Below are positions 52,444-60,903 of a stretch of 64,000 nt of DNA, piece after piece. A program made the translations under genes and the position numbers. The notes under the pieces are model-generated. The model was not told where the DNA came from. It ran no database searches and was given only the letters and a program-made list of their open reading frames with translations. Position 1 is the stretch's first letter; each line of letters begins with the position of its first letter. Source of the stretch: Luteolibacter luteus (GTDB lineage: Bacteria > Verrucomicrobiota > Verrucomicrobiia > Verrucomicrobiales > Akkermansiaceae); contig NZ_CP051774.1 in assembly GCF_012913485.1 (NCBI RefSeq), forward strand, positions 5,456,001-5,520,000. The letters are read 5' to 3'.

Positions 52444-54117
52444 ATGGACAGTAACCAGATCGTAGAACTTTTTGTAAGCCGCGGACTGATCGACCGTTCG
52501 CTGGCGCAGGACATTCTCCACGAAGTGGACAACAGCGGCAAGGAAGCCGCCGAGATCCTCGCAGACTTCCAGGTCATCAATCACCGCGACGATGTCTGGC
52601 CGGTGGTGGCCTCCGAACTCGGTGCCCCGCTGGTGGAACTCCGCAACTGGACTCCGCCGGAGCAACTTCTTGCCCTGGTCCCGGCTGGTATGGCCCGTCT
52701 CCACGGTGCCTTGCCGGTAGCCTTCGATGCGGAAGGTCTGCACATCGCGCTGGTGGATCCGATGAATCCCCAGACCATCGAAGACCTGCGCTTCGCGCTC
52801 GGCCGCGAGGTGGTGCTGGCGATCGCGCCGGACTACCTGGTCGAGCAGAAGATCAACGAGTGCTACGGCGGGGAAGGAAAGGCAATGGAGGACATCCTCC
52901 AGCAGCTTGAGACCGGCGTGAACGCCAATCTCAGCGCCGCCGAACTGGAAGCCGAGGCGAACTCCGCTCCGATCATCCGCTACGTGGACCTGGTGCTCTT
53001 CCAGGCCATCAAGGAGCGCGCTTCGGACATTCACTTCGAGCCCTTCGAAAAGGAATTCAAGATCCGCTACCGCGTGGACGGTGCGCTCTACGAAATGGCC
53101 CCGCCGCCGGTGCACCTTTCCGTGGCGATCATTTCGCGCGTGAAGGTGATGTCGAACATGAACATTGCCGAGCGCCGCGTGCCGCAGGACGGTCGTATCG
53201 TGAAGCAGGTGGGTGACCGTCAGGTCGACATGCGTGTTTCGACCCTGCCGACGCAGTATGGTGAATCCGTGGTGCTTCGTGTTCTTGACCGCTCTTCAGT
53301 CAATCTCTCGCTGGAGAATCTCCACCTGCCGGATGCGATTTACGAATACATCTGCGACACGATCGAGAAGCCGAACGGCATCTTCATCGTCACCGGTCCA
53401 ACCGGTGCAGGTAAGACGACCACGCTCTACGCCGCGCTGGCTCGGATCAATACCATCGACTCAAAGCTCCTGACCGCGGAAGACCCGGTCGAGTATGACA
53501 TCGACGGCATCGTCCAGATCCCGGTGAACGAGTCGATCGGTCTGACCTTCCCGCGCGTGCTCCGCGCCTTCCTGCGTCAGGACCCCGACCGTATCATGGT
53601 GGGGGAGATGCGTGACATGGACACGGCCCAGATCGCCATCCAGGCCTCGCTCACGGGTCACTTGGTGCTTTCCACCCTTCACACCAATGATGCGCCCGGT
53701 GCGGTGACCCGTCTAGTGGACATGGGTTGCGAACCTTTCCTTGTGGCTGCCTCGCTGGAAGGTGTTCTTGCCCAACGTCTTGTCCGGACGATCTGCAAGA
53801 GCTGCAAGGCCTCTTACGAGCCGAACGAAAGCATCCTCATGCAGCTCGGCGTGGCTGTCCATGAACTGGGTGACAAGGACTTCTTCACCGGTCGCGGCTG
53901 CGAGATCTGCGGAAACAGCGGTTACAAGGGCCGTAAGGGTCTCTACGAGCTGCTCGATATCACCGACCCGCTTCGAGAGCTGATCACCGATCGTGCCCCG
54001 ACGGTGGTTCTGAAGCAGAAGGCGATGGAGCTGGGGATGCATACCCTCCGCGAGGACGGTCTGCGGAATATTTACCTTGGCCACACCACCATCGAAGAGG
54101 TCCTGAAATACACCTGA
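52444..54117 (+). CDS. gspE: Type II secretion/type IV pilus assembly ATPase, copy 2
   Basis: A 557-residue GspE/PilB-type ATPase with the same domain order as copy 1: an N1 domain (MDSNQIVELFVSRGLIDRSL to ~150), SDIHFEPFEKEFKIRYRVDG, Walker A GPTGAGKTT (318-326), TAEDPVEYDIDGIVQIPVN, Walker B RIMVGEMRD, LSTLHTNDAPGAV and the CKSC...CEIC pair. Both copies keep all catalytic motifs, so neither is a PilT-like retraction ATPase by its domain set. It lies 55 bases after copy 1 and 84 bases before gspF. The two copies clearly differ in sequence, which suggests an old duplication or separate roles rather than a recent copy. Confidence 0.92.
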   Translation: MDSNQIVELFVSRGLIDRSLAQDILHEVDNSGKEAAEILADFQVINHRDDVWPVVASELGAPLVELRNWTPPEQLLALVPAGMARLHGALPVAFDAEGLHIALVDPMNPQTIEDLRFALGREVVLAIAPDYLVEQKINECYGGEGKAMEDILQQLETGVNANLSAAELEAEANSAPIIRYVDLVLFQAIKERASDIHFEPFEKEFKIRYRVDGALYEMAPPPVHLSVAIISRVKVMSNMNIAERRVPQDGRIVKQVGDRQVDMRVSTLPTQYGESVVLRVLDRSSVNLSLENLHLPDAIYEYICDTIEKPNGIFIVTGPTGAGKTTTLYAALARINTIDSKLLTAEDPVEYDIDGIVQIPVNESIGLTFPRVLRAFLRQDPDRIMVGEMRDMDTAQIAIQASLTGHLVLSTLHTNDAPGAVTRLVDMGCEPFLVAASLEGVLAQRLVRTICKSCKASYEPNESILMQLGVAVHELGDKDFFTGRGCEICGNSGYKGRKGLYELLDITDPLRELITDRAPTVVLKQKAMELGMHTLREDGLRNIYLGHTTIEEVLKYT

Positions 54118-54201
54118 TCCAACACCTTTCGACGCGAATTTTGAGTCGCCAGCCATCGATTGTGCGATCACATTCCTTTCACTCGATTTAAAAACAACCC
54201 C

Positions 54202-55488
54202 ATGCCTCAGTTCCAATTCACCGCCGCGGATGCCAAGGGCGAGCAGATGTCCGGCACCATCGAATCCACCAGCGAAGCGGAAGCCATCCAGCAACTGCGT
54301 TCGCAGGGCTATTACCCCCTGCAGGTTGTCGAGGCCGGCAAGGGCAAGCTGGCCGCTAAGAAGGGTGCCAAGAAGGGCAAGGCTCCTGCCAAGAAGGGAC
54401 CGAAGGCGACCACCGGCGGCCGCATCAAGCCGAAGATCCTCATGATCTTCACCCGCCAGTTGGCGACGCTGATCGACTCCGGCCTGCCGCTGCTCCGCGG
54501 TCTTACCGTTCTCGCCAAGCAGGAACCGAATCCGGTACTGAAGGGCACTATTGGCGCCCTCGCCGATTCCGTTCAATCCGGCTCCACTTTCTCTGAGGCG
54601 CTCGCCCAGCACCCGAAGATCTTCAACAAGCTCTATGTGAACATGGTGAAAGCCGGTGAGCTGGGCGGTGTGCTTGAAGTCGTGCTCGTCCGTCTCGCGG
54701 AATACCAGGAAAAGGCCCACAAGCTGAAGAACAAGATCGTGTCCGCGATGGTGTATCCGGTCATCGTGATGTTCATCGCCGTGGCGATCCTCGTCTTCCT
54801 CATGCTCTTCATCGTTCCGAAGTTCGAAACGATGTTCGCCGAACTCGGCAAGGACGCGGAGCTGCCGATGATCTCTCAGATCGTCTTCGGCACCTCGAAG
54901 TTCTTCCTCAAGCCTTCGATCTGGATCATCCCGAACATCGTCTGGGTGTTCATCGCCTTCGGTCTCATCGGCTTCCTGATGAACATGTGGGGCAAGACCA
55001 AGAAGGGCCGCCGCATCATCGACTCCTTGAAGCTGAAGCTCCCGATCTTCGGTGACATCCAGCGGAAGTCGGCGATCGCCCGCTTCTCCCGCACGCTCGG
55101 CACGCTCGTGACATCCGGTGTGCCGATCCTCCAAGCCCTCAATATCACCCGTGACACCGCCGGTAACGTGGTCGTGTCCGACGCGATCGAGAAGGTCCAC
55201 GAGGCGGTGAAGGAAGGTGAATCCATCGTGTCCCCGATGCAGACCTCGAACATCTTCCCCTCCATGGTGATTTCCATGGTGGACGTGGGTGAAGAAACCG
55301 GTCAGCTCCCGGAAATGCTTCTGAAGGTGGCAGACGTGTACGACGACGAAGTGGACAACGCCGTGACCGCGCTTACCTCTATCTTGGAGCCGATCATGAT
55401 CGTCGTCCTTGCTCTTGTCGTCGGTGCCGTGGTGTTCGCGCTCTTCCTGCCGCTGATCAAGATCATCTCCGAAATGGGCAACATGTGA
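54202..55488 (+). CDS. gspF: Type II secretion inner membrane platform protein
   Basis: A 428-residue GspF/PilC. The N-terminus begins MPQFQFTAADAKGEQMSGTI with the family F..A.D..G...G pattern, followed by a lysine-rich linker (KKGAKKGKAPAKKGPK). Two homologous GspF domains follow: FTRQLATLIDSGLPLLRGL...LSKGS-like SGSTFSEALAQHPKIFNKLYVNMVKAGELGG and FSRTLGTLVTSGVPILQAL...GESIVSPMQTSNIFPSMVISMVDVGEETGQ. There are three membrane segments: two between the domains and one at the C-terminus (MIVVLALVVGAVVFALFLPL). It anchors the ATPase to the pilus base. ATG 54202 gives the family start; the frame is open 14 codons upstream. Confidence 0.94.
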   Translation: MPQFQFTAADAKGEQMSGTIESTSEAEAIQQLRSQGYYPLQVVEAGKGKLAAKKGAKKGKAPAKKGPKATTGGRIKPKILMIFTRQLATLIDSGLPLLRGLTVLAKQEPNPVLKGTIGALADSVQSGSTFSEALAQHPKIFNKLYVNMVKAGELGGVLEVVLVRLAEYQEKAHKLKNKIVSAMVYPVIVMFIAVAILVFLMLFIVPKFETMFAELGKDAELPMISQIVFGTSKFFLKPSIWIIPNIVWVFIAFGLIGFLMNMWGKTKKGRRIIDSLKLKLPIFGDIQRKSAIARFSRTLGTLVTSGVPILQALNITRDTAGNVVVSDAIEKVHEAVKEGESIVSPMQTSNIFPSMVISMVDVGEETGQLPEMLLKVADVYDDEVDNAVTALTSILEPIMIVVLALVVGAVVFALFLPLIKIISEMGNM

Positions 55489-55496
55489 TCGGAAAC

Positions 55497-55525
55497 CGGG
55501 TGCCGGTTCCGAAAACAGGCACCCG
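55497..55525 (+). promoter_or_regulatory. Intercistronic hairpin between gspF and gspG
   Basis: CGGGTGCC (55497-55504) and GGCACCCG (55518-55525) form a perfect 8-base stem with a 13-base loop, without a T-run, 21 bases before gspG. It is better read as an mRNA-processing or stabilising element than a terminator. Confidence 0.4.
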
Positions 55526-55546
55526 AATCATAAAACCCGGATACCC

Positions 55547-56086
55547 ATGAAAATCAACGAATCCCGGCGCAATGCCGCTGGCTTCAGCCTGATGGAACTG
55601 GTGGTCGTCGTGGCGATCATCGTGCTCCTCGCTGGCCTGACTATGGCGGGCATGTCCTTCATCAACCAGAAGAACGCCCGTGAGAAGGCGAAGGTTCAGG
55701 TGAAGCTCATCGAGAATTCCTTGGAGAACTACTTCAATGATAACCGCTCCTATCCACCGGCCAATGACCCGGCTGGCGAACGCGGTGACGAGGTGCTCTA
55801 CAAGTATCTTTACTATGATGGCTTCGAAGCCCGCGATAACGGCGGCGTGGTTTATCTTCCGGAGCTGGATCCGGATAACAACACCAAGTCCGGCCAAGCG
55901 TGGATGGAAGGAAAGGGCCAGCAGGCTCGCATCATCGATCCTTGGGGTAAATATTTCCGTTATCGTTCCGGTGACACGCCGGATGCCGTGAATCCTGACT
56001 TCGATATCTGGTCCTGTGGTCCAGACGGCAAGACCAATGCCGATCCGAAGCACAAGGATTGCTTGGACGACATCAAGAACTGGTAA
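55547..56086 (+). CDS. gspG: Type II secretion major pseudopilin
   Basis: A 179-residue pseudopilin. A 12-residue leader (MKINESRRNAAG) is followed by the processing site G|FSLMELVVVVAIIVLLAGL, with Glu at +5, so the preprotein peptidase would cut after G12 and methylate Phe. The C-terminal domain fits GspG: NSLENYFNDNRSYPPANDP, the GQQARIIDPWGKYFRYRSG motif and DFDIWSCGPDGKTN, with calcium-type aspartates. It is last in the gspE-gspE-gspF-gspG set; the preprotein peptidase, secretin and minor pseudopilins are not in the window. Confidence 0.94.
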   Translation: MKINESRRNAAGFSLMELVVVVAIIVLLAGLTMAGMSFINQKNAREKAKVQVKLIENSLENYFNDNRSYPPANDPAGERGDEVLYKYLYYDGFEARDNGGVVYLPELDPDNNTKSGQAWMEGKGQQARIIDPWGKYFRYRSGDTPDAVNPDFDIWSCGPDGKTNADPKHKDCLDDIKNW

Positions 56087-56137
56087 ACGGAATAGTCGGG
56101 GCCGGGCTTGCGCGGCCTCTTTTCCGCACAACTTTAT

Positions 56138-56170
56138 AAAGCCGCCGAGTCATCCCGGCGGCTTTTATTT
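56138..56170 (+). terminator. Intrinsic terminator of the secretion cluster
   Basis: Perfect 10-base stem AAAGCCGCCG (56138-56147) and CGGCGGCTTT (56156-56165) with 8-base loop, then T/A tract. Confidence 0.88.
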
Positions 56171-56242
56171 TTCATCTATCTGCCAAGAACCGGGCTTTCG
56201 GCTCGACGTTCCACCATCACGAAGGCTTTTTTCCCGCGAACA

Positions 56243-56923
56243 ATGAGCGAAGATTCCGTAGATCAACCCACCCCCGCCGAAGCTCCGGCCACGAAGGTGG
56301 CTCGCAAGCGTCCTTCTGTCCGCAAGGCGGCGAAGGCCAAGCCCGCTCCGGAAGCGGAAGCCGCTCCCACTCCCGCAGTGGTGGAAGCGCCTGCTCCCGC
56401 AGCTCCTGCCGAGCCTAGGCCGGAGCGCAAGGAACAGTCCGTGCCCGCCGAGATTGCCGCTTCGAGTTCTCATTCCGAGGGCGGTTCCGACGGCCACGAC
56501 GCCGGTCGCATTGCTTTGCTTGTCGAAACTCCGGCAGGTGAACCCGGAGGCAATTCCAAGAAGCGCCGCCGGCGCAAGAAGAAGCACGGCCAACAAGGTG
56601 CGCAGGGGCAGCCGCAGGGAAATCACTCCCATTCCCAGCAGCAGCATCCGCACGCCGTGGTGCCGCATGGTGAAGCGCCTCCACAGGCTTCGCAGCAAAC
56701 TTCGGAGCATGCGCATGCTCCCGCCGCGCAGGCCATGCACGCCGCGCCGCGTCCCAAGCTCGATCCTGAACAAGTGGCAAAGAAGGCTTGGAAAATCTTC
56801 CAAGCCGAGGTCGGGGAAGAGGGGCTTGCCCTCATCGATGACCATGACGCGCGTGAGATTTCGCGCCGTTGCTTCCGTCTTGCTGAGATCTTCCTGGAGG
56901 AAGCAGCGCGCCGGAATCGATAA
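56243..56923 (+). CDS. Low-complexity, highly basic protein with conserved C-terminal helix domain
   Basis: A 226-residue protein. Residues 1-100 are an Ala/Pro/Lys-rich disordered tail (RKRPSVRKAAKAKPAPEAEA). Residues about 105-120 contain a strongly basic cluster (KKRRRRKKKHGQQG), followed by a Gln/His-rich stretch (QQQHPHAVVPHGE, HAHAPAAQAMHA) and a folded C-terminal domain of about 55 residues (LDPEQVAKKAWKIFQAEVGEEGLALIDD...SRRCFRLAEIFLEEAARRNR). Histone-H1-like or RNA-binding roles are possible but I do not recognise the family. The frame is open upstream; ATG 56243 is the best start and follows the secretion-cluster terminator. Confidence 0.65.
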   Translation: MSEDSVDQPTPAEAPATKVARKRPSVRKAAKAKPAPEAEAAPTPAVVEAPAPAAPAEPRPERKEQSVPAEIAASSSHSEGGSDGHDAGRIALLVETPAGEPGGNSKKRRRRKKKHGQQGAQGQPQGNHSHSQQQHPHAVVPHGEAPPQASQQTSEHAHAPAAQAMHAAPRPKLDPEQVAKKAWKIFQAEVGEEGLALIDDHDAREISRRCFRLAEIFLEEAARRNR

Positions 56924-56967
56924 ATTCCCTTGGAAGGGGGTGGCGCTAATCTCGGCGCCACTCCATT

Positions 56968-57510
56968 TCAGACTCCCGCCTTGCCAAGCTGAGCCCGCAG
57001 TTGTGCGGCCAGCTCGGTCTTGCCACTCGCTTCAGCGAGGGTGATGCGAAGCTTCAAGACTTCCGGCGCGGAGCGCTCGGCATCGCTCATCGAGGTAAGA
57101 ATTTCGATGGCCGCTTCATGATCGCCGATGGCGATCGAGCCTTCCAGAAGGTCGGCTGGTGCGATTACGCCGGGTTCCAGCGGCTTGTCCTTGTAGACCG
57201 CCCACTTGGCTTGGTCTGGCATGCTTTCCGGCGGATTCTTCACTTCGTCCAGATAGACGAGTTCATCGCCGTCACGCCATTGCCGCCAGTAGTTCAGGGT
57301 CATCACGATCACGAAGCCGAGCACGCACAGCGTGGTCTCCAAAATGAAGGGCGTGGTGACCATGCCCAGTATCCGCGCGAAGAACTCCCCAGCCAAGCCG
57401 GGAAGATGACGTCCGAAGACCAGCAGGAGGCCGACACAGAGGACCCCTGCGAGGACCGCCAGTCCGATTCCTACCTGCTTCCATCGTTCGTCGCGCGCCA
57501 TGGCTGCCAT
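56968..57510 (-). CDS. Two-segment membrane protein of unknown function
   Basis: A 180-residue protein beginning MAAMARDERWKQVGIGLAVL. It has two hydrophobic segments (GLAVLAGVLCVGLLLVFG and PFILETTLCVLGFVIVMTLNYW) and a soluble C-terminal half (GDELVYLDEVKNPPESMPDQA, EPGVIAPADLLEGSIAIGDHEAAIEIL) with a helical, TPR-like ending. I recognise no family. ATG 57510 and 57501 are both possible starts. It is divergent from the small ORF at 57606, with an AT-rich gap between. Confidence 0.65.
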   Translation of the reverse strand: MAAMARDERWKQVGIGLAVLAGVLCVGLLLVFGRHLPGLAGEFFARILGMVTTPFILETTLCVLGFVIVMTLNYWRQWRDGDELVYLDEVKNPPESMPDQAKWAVYKDKPLEPGVIAPADLLEGSIAIGDHEAAIEILTSMSDAERSAPEVLKLRITLAEASGKTELAAQLRAQLGKAGV

Positions 57511-57546
57511 AAAAAAGCATGGGGAAGGGGAGCTGGCGAATCTCAA

Positions 57547-57588
57547 AAATTTTTAAATAAACTTGATAATTTGTAAAAATTTAAGTTT
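57547..57588. promoter_or_regulatory. AT-rich divergent promoter with nested inverted repeats
   Basis: A strikingly AT-rich island between divergent genes. Perfect inverted arms AAATTTTTA (57547-57555) and TAAAAATTT (57574-57582) are separated by 18 bases, nested with AAACTT (57559-57564) and AAGTTT (57583-57588). It looks like an UP-element or regulator site for the two neighbours. Confidence 0.45.
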
Positions 57589-57605
57589 TCTGCGGCTGCC
57601 CTCGC

Positions 57606-57827
57606 ATGACCCTCGACCGGATCAGGCTCCTTGCCCTCGCGCTGCTCTGTGCCGCCTTGACCTTGGCGGCGCGTCGGTCGATTGCGGATGCGTCTGGTCG
57701 TCACGCAGCGGATTCCTCGGTACATTCCATTTCGGCGGAAGCCGGCGAAACGGCATGGGTAATCCCTGTTGAAATCGTCGAGGCCGGCCAGCCGCCCCGC
57801 CTGCATCAGGTCCGCGTGGGGCAATGA
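57606..57827 (+). CDS. Small hypothetical protein with N-terminal membrane segment
   Basis: A 73-residue ORF starting MTLDRIRLLALALLCAALTLAARRS, an N-terminal hydrophobic segment that could be a signal peptide or anchor. The remaining ~48 residues are polar, ending VEIVEAGQPPRLHQVRVGQ. It has typical codon use, the AT-rich promoter region before it and a 60-base gap to cysS, so it may be a real small membrane or exported protein; no family is recognised. Confidence 0.5.
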   Translation: MTLDRIRLLALALLCAALTLAARRSIADASGRHAADSSVHSISAEAGETAWVIPVEIVEAGQPPRLHQVRVGQ

Positions 57828-57887
57828 TCTGCGCTGTTTGCATGGTCGCGGTTGAAATCACCCGCGTCACCCGCTAGACCCGCGGCG

Positions 57888-59279
57888 ATGCGGCTTTACG
57901 ACACGCTGGACCGCGAGCTCAAGGAGCTCCGCCCCCTCGACGGCACGACCTACCGGTTCTACTGCTGCGGCCCCACCGTGTATGGTCCCGCCCATATCGG
58001 AAACTTCCGGACCTTCGTGCTGCAGGATGTCTTCCGTCGCACCCTGGAAACCAGCGGCACACGGACCTTCCATGTCAGGAACATTACCGATGTGGACGAC
58101 AAGACGATCCGGGATTCCCAAGCTGCGGGCAAATCGCTGAAGGACTTCACCGGCTTCTGGACGGAGAAGTTCCATGCCGATTGCGAAGCACTCGGCATGT
58201 TGCCGCCTCACGTCGAACCGGGTGCGGTCGATCACATTCCGCAGCAAATCGCGATGATCGCCACCTTGGTGGAGAAGGGGAATGCCTACGCCTCCGAGGA
58301 TGGCTCGGTCTATTTCAACATCGGCTCTTATCCCGCTTACGGAAAGCTCTCCCGCCTCGACACCCGCGAGTTGGAGCTGGGCAAGACCCAGAACGAACGC
58401 GCCAATTCCGACGAATACGAGAAGGACAGCCTCTCCGACTTCGTGCTGTGGAAGGGCCGCAAGCCCGAGGACGGCGAGAACTATTGGGCTTCTCCGTGGG
58501 GTGAGGGACGTCCCGGTTGGCACCTCGAGTGCTCGGCCATGATCCAGGAATACCTTGGTGCCGACTTCGACCTCCATGGCGGGGGGGAGGACCTGATGTT
58601 CCCGCATCATGAAAATGAGATCGCCCAGAGCAAGTGCGCCTGCGGTGGCCACTTCGCGGCCCACTGGTTTCACTCGACCCACCTGCTCGTGGATGGCGGG
58701 AAAATGTCGAAGTCGAAGGGGAATTTTTACACGCTCGATGAGCTGAAAGCGAAGGGCTTCACCGCAATGGAGCTCCGCTACGTGTTGATCGGCGCTCACT
58801 ACCGGAAGCAGCTCAATTTCACTTTGGACTCCCTGCACGGAGCCCGCGAGGCCATGGCGAAGCTCGCCAAGGGCCAGCGTAATCTCGCCGCGAAGGTCCC
58901 CGCTGATGTCGTCCTCAGTTCCGTGGACTTCGGCCCCTTCCAAGCCGCATGGGAGGCCCTCACCGATGATCTCAACACCGCGGGCTGCCTTGGTGGGTTG
59001 TTCACCGGCCTGCGGGAGTCTGTGAAGCTGGAGGGCGAGGACGCCGCGAAAGCCCTTGCGGCCTTCAACCGCATTCTCCGCGCGTTGGGCCTGACCTTGC
59101 CGGAAGAAGAACCCGAAGCCGAGGTGCCAGCAGAAATTCGGGCCCTTGCCGAAGAACGCTGGGCCGCCCGTACCGCGAAGGACTGGGCAAAGGCCGATGC
59201 CATGCGCCAGCAACTCACCGGCCTGGGCTGGAACATGAAGGATGGCAAGGAAAGCTACGAACTGAGTCCTGTTTCCTGA
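57888..59279 (+). CDS. cysS: Cysteinyl-tRNA synthetase
   Basis: A 463-residue class I aminoacyl-tRNA synthetase. The zinc-binding cysteine and the nucleotide motif occur in [20 protein letters not shown]; further zinc ligands are in HLECSAM and [11 protein letters not shown]; the ATP loop is [11 protein letters not shown]; and the class I C-terminal helical domain follows ([16 protein letters not shown]). Length is normal. ATG 57888 places [14 protein letters not shown] at the start; the frame is open 12 codons upstream. The gene is followed after six bases by the lipoprotein gene. Confidence 0.97.
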   Translation: MRLYDTLDRELKELRPLDGTTYRFYCCGPTVYGPAHIGNFRTFVLQDVFRRTLETSGTRTFHVRNITDVDDKTIRDSQAAGKSLKDFTGFWTEKFHADCEALGMLPPHVEPGAVDHIPQQIAMIATLVEKGNAYASEDGSVYFNIGSYPAYGKLSRLDTRELELGKTQNERANSDEYEKDSLSDFVLWKGRKPEDGENYWASPWGEGRPGWHLECSAMIQEYLGADFDLHGGGEDLMFPHHENEIAQSKCACGGHFAAHWFHSTHLLVDGGKMSKSKGNFYTLDELKAKGFTAMELRYVLIGAHYRKQLNFTLDSLHGAREAMAKLAKGQRNLAAKVPADVVLSSVDFGPFQAAWEALTDDLNTAGCLGGLFTGLRESVKLEGEDAAKALAAFNRILRALGLTLPEEEPEAEVPAEIRALAEERWAARTAKDWAKADAMRQQLTGLGWNMKDGKESYELSPVS

Positions 59280-59285
59280 GTCTGA

Positions 59286-59783
59286 ATGACGATGAATCAT
59301 CCCTTCGCCGCTGCCCTTCTCCTCTTGTCTTGCTGCCTGGGGTTCAGCTCTTGTGCTCCATCCGGCGGCGGACCCTCCTTGCGCGGAATGGGGCCGCGGC
59401 CCGCGGGATGGAGCGGTGGTGATCTCGCAAAAGGTGGTTCGAAGAAAGCATCCATCTGGCTTTCCCCCGACTCCCATCGCTTCGTCCAGCAGATGAAGAT
59501 CAAATGCGAGTCCGGGGACAGTGCTGCGAGCTACATCGCGATGACCCGCAAGAATCATGTGATCGATTCAGTCAAAACCTACCGGGTGAACGACGCTCAG
59601 GTTGTGGACATCCGGTGCCGCCCCTTGCCCGGTGTTTCTGACTTGGCGAAGCATTCGCGCGCCGTGCATTTCATGGGGGATTCGGCCGTGGACTCCTTTC
59701 TCTTCACCGGCACCACCAAGAGCGAAATGAATAGCCCGGAGTTTCGCCAGTTTTACCGCAATCTTGGCGTCGGCGACTACTGA
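59286..59783 (+). CDS. Putative lipoprotein, hypothetical
   Basis: A 165-residue protein with a lipoprotein signal: hydrophobic FAAALLLLSCCLGF followed by SSC (LGFSSC, probable acylated Cys), then a Gly/Pro-rich stretch and a mixed alpha/beta domain (IWLSPDSHRFVQQMKI, DSVKTYRVNDAQVVDI). ATG 59286 or the second ATG at 59292 could be used. It begins six bases after cysS and precedes hemB by 25 bases, so the three are probably co-transcribed. No family is recognised. Confidence 0.7.
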   Translation: MTMNHPFAAALLLLSCCLGFSSCAPSGGGPSLRGMGPRPAGWSGGDLAKGGSKKASIWLSPDSHRFVQQMKIKCESGDSAASYIAMTRKNHVIDSVKTYRVNDAQVVDIRCRPLPGVSDLAKHSRAVHFMGDSAVDSFLFTGTTKSEMNSPEFRQFYRNLGVGDY

Positions 59784-59808
59784 GCCGGCCCTCGTGAACA
59801 CCTGACTC

Positions 59809-60798
59809 ATGAATCTTCCGATCCGTCCCCGTCGCAACCGCCGCACGCCCGCGATCCGCGCTCTGGTGCGTGAAAACGTGCTCACTCCCGGCGATTTCAT
59901 CCTGCCGCTCTTCCTCCATGAAGATGCCGGGGACACGCCCATCGCCTCCATGCCCGGCGTCACACGTTGGTCTCTGGAGGGCTTGGTGAAGGAAGCAGGC
60001 GAAGCCCATGCACTTGGCGTGCCCGCCGTGGTGCTCTTCCCGAAGATCGAGGAAGATCTCAAGACCCCGCTTGCCGAAGAGTGCCACAATGACGATGGCC
60101 TCGTGCCCCGCGCCATCCGCGCGTTGAAGGCCGCGCATCCCACGCTCTGCGTGATCACGGATGTCGCGCTCGATCCTTACAATTCCGACGGCCACGACGG
60201 CGTGGTCCGCCGTGATGAACATGGTCAACTCCACATCCTCAATGATGAGACCGTGGAAATCCTTTGCCAGCAGGCGCTCTGCCACGCCCGTGCCGGTGCG
60301 GACATCGTTTCACCCAGCGATATGATGGACGGCCGCATCGCCGCCATGCGCGCGGCACTGGATGCGGAGGGCTTTCAAAACGTCTCGATCCTCAGCTACT
60401 CCGCGAAGTATGCCTCAGCTTTCTACGGACCCTTCCGCGGTGCACTCGATTCCGCGCCGAAGGAAGGCGACAAGAAGACCTACCAGATGGATCCCGGGAA
60501 TGCCCGCGAAGCTATCCGCGAGGTGCTGCTTGATGAAGCGGAAGGTGCGGACATGGTGATGGTGAAGCCAGCCGGTCCTTACCTCGACATCATCGCCGGA
60601 GTCCGCGAATGTACGACGCTTCCCGTAGCAGCCTACCAGGTGAGCGGCGAGTATCTCATGATCGAAAGCGCTGCCGCCGCCGGATGGGTGGATGGCAAGG
60701 CCATCGCCCTCGAAAGCCTCATGGGCATCAAGCGTGCCGGCGCCGATATGATCCTGACCTACTACGCCAAGCGGGCGGCGCAGTGGCTGGCCTCGTAG
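59809..60798 (+). CDS. hemB: Porphobilinogen synthase (delta-aminolevulinate dehydratase)
   Basis: A 329-residue TIM barrel that condenses two aminolevulinate molecules into porphobilinogen for heme. The two Schiff-base lysines are K200 (SILSYSAKYAS) and K253 (MVMVKPAGPYLD). The metal site stretch (VITDVALDPYNSDGHDG, residues about 115-131) has Ala/Asp/Asp in place of the three zinc cysteines, so this is the magnesium-type or metal-independent class. MDPGNAREAIREVLLDEAEGAD and the C-terminal ESLMGIKRAGADMILTYYA match the family. It is probably last in the cysS operon. Confidence 0.96.
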   Translation: MNLPIRPRRNRRTPAIRALVRENVLTPGDFILPLFLHEDAGDTPIASMPGVTRWSLEGLVKEAGEAHALGVPAVVLFPKIEEDLKTPLAEECHNDDGLVPRAIRALKAAHPTLCVITDVALDPYNSDGHDGVVRRDEHGQLHILNDETVEILCQQALCHARAGADIVSPSDMMDGRIAAMRAALDAEGFQNVSILSYSAKYASAFYGPFRGALDSAPKEGDKKTYQMDPGNAREAIREVLLDEAEGADMVMVKPAGPYLDIIAGVRECTTLPVAAYQVSGEYLMIESAAAAGWVDGKAIALESLMGIKRAGADMILTYYAKRAAQWLAS

Positions 60799-60903
60799 CG
60801 GGTGGCCCCTCCGCGGGGGTGTCTCTTTGCCGGACTTGATAGAGTCGAGGGGTCGGCATCCGTTAAGGGATGTTGGACCCCGTCCGCAAACCCGAGACTC
60901 TTC

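Noticed and set aside
57867..59558. 563-codon open frame antisense to cysS
   Set aside because: Shadow of CysRS, which has HIGN and KMSKS motifs on the + strand.
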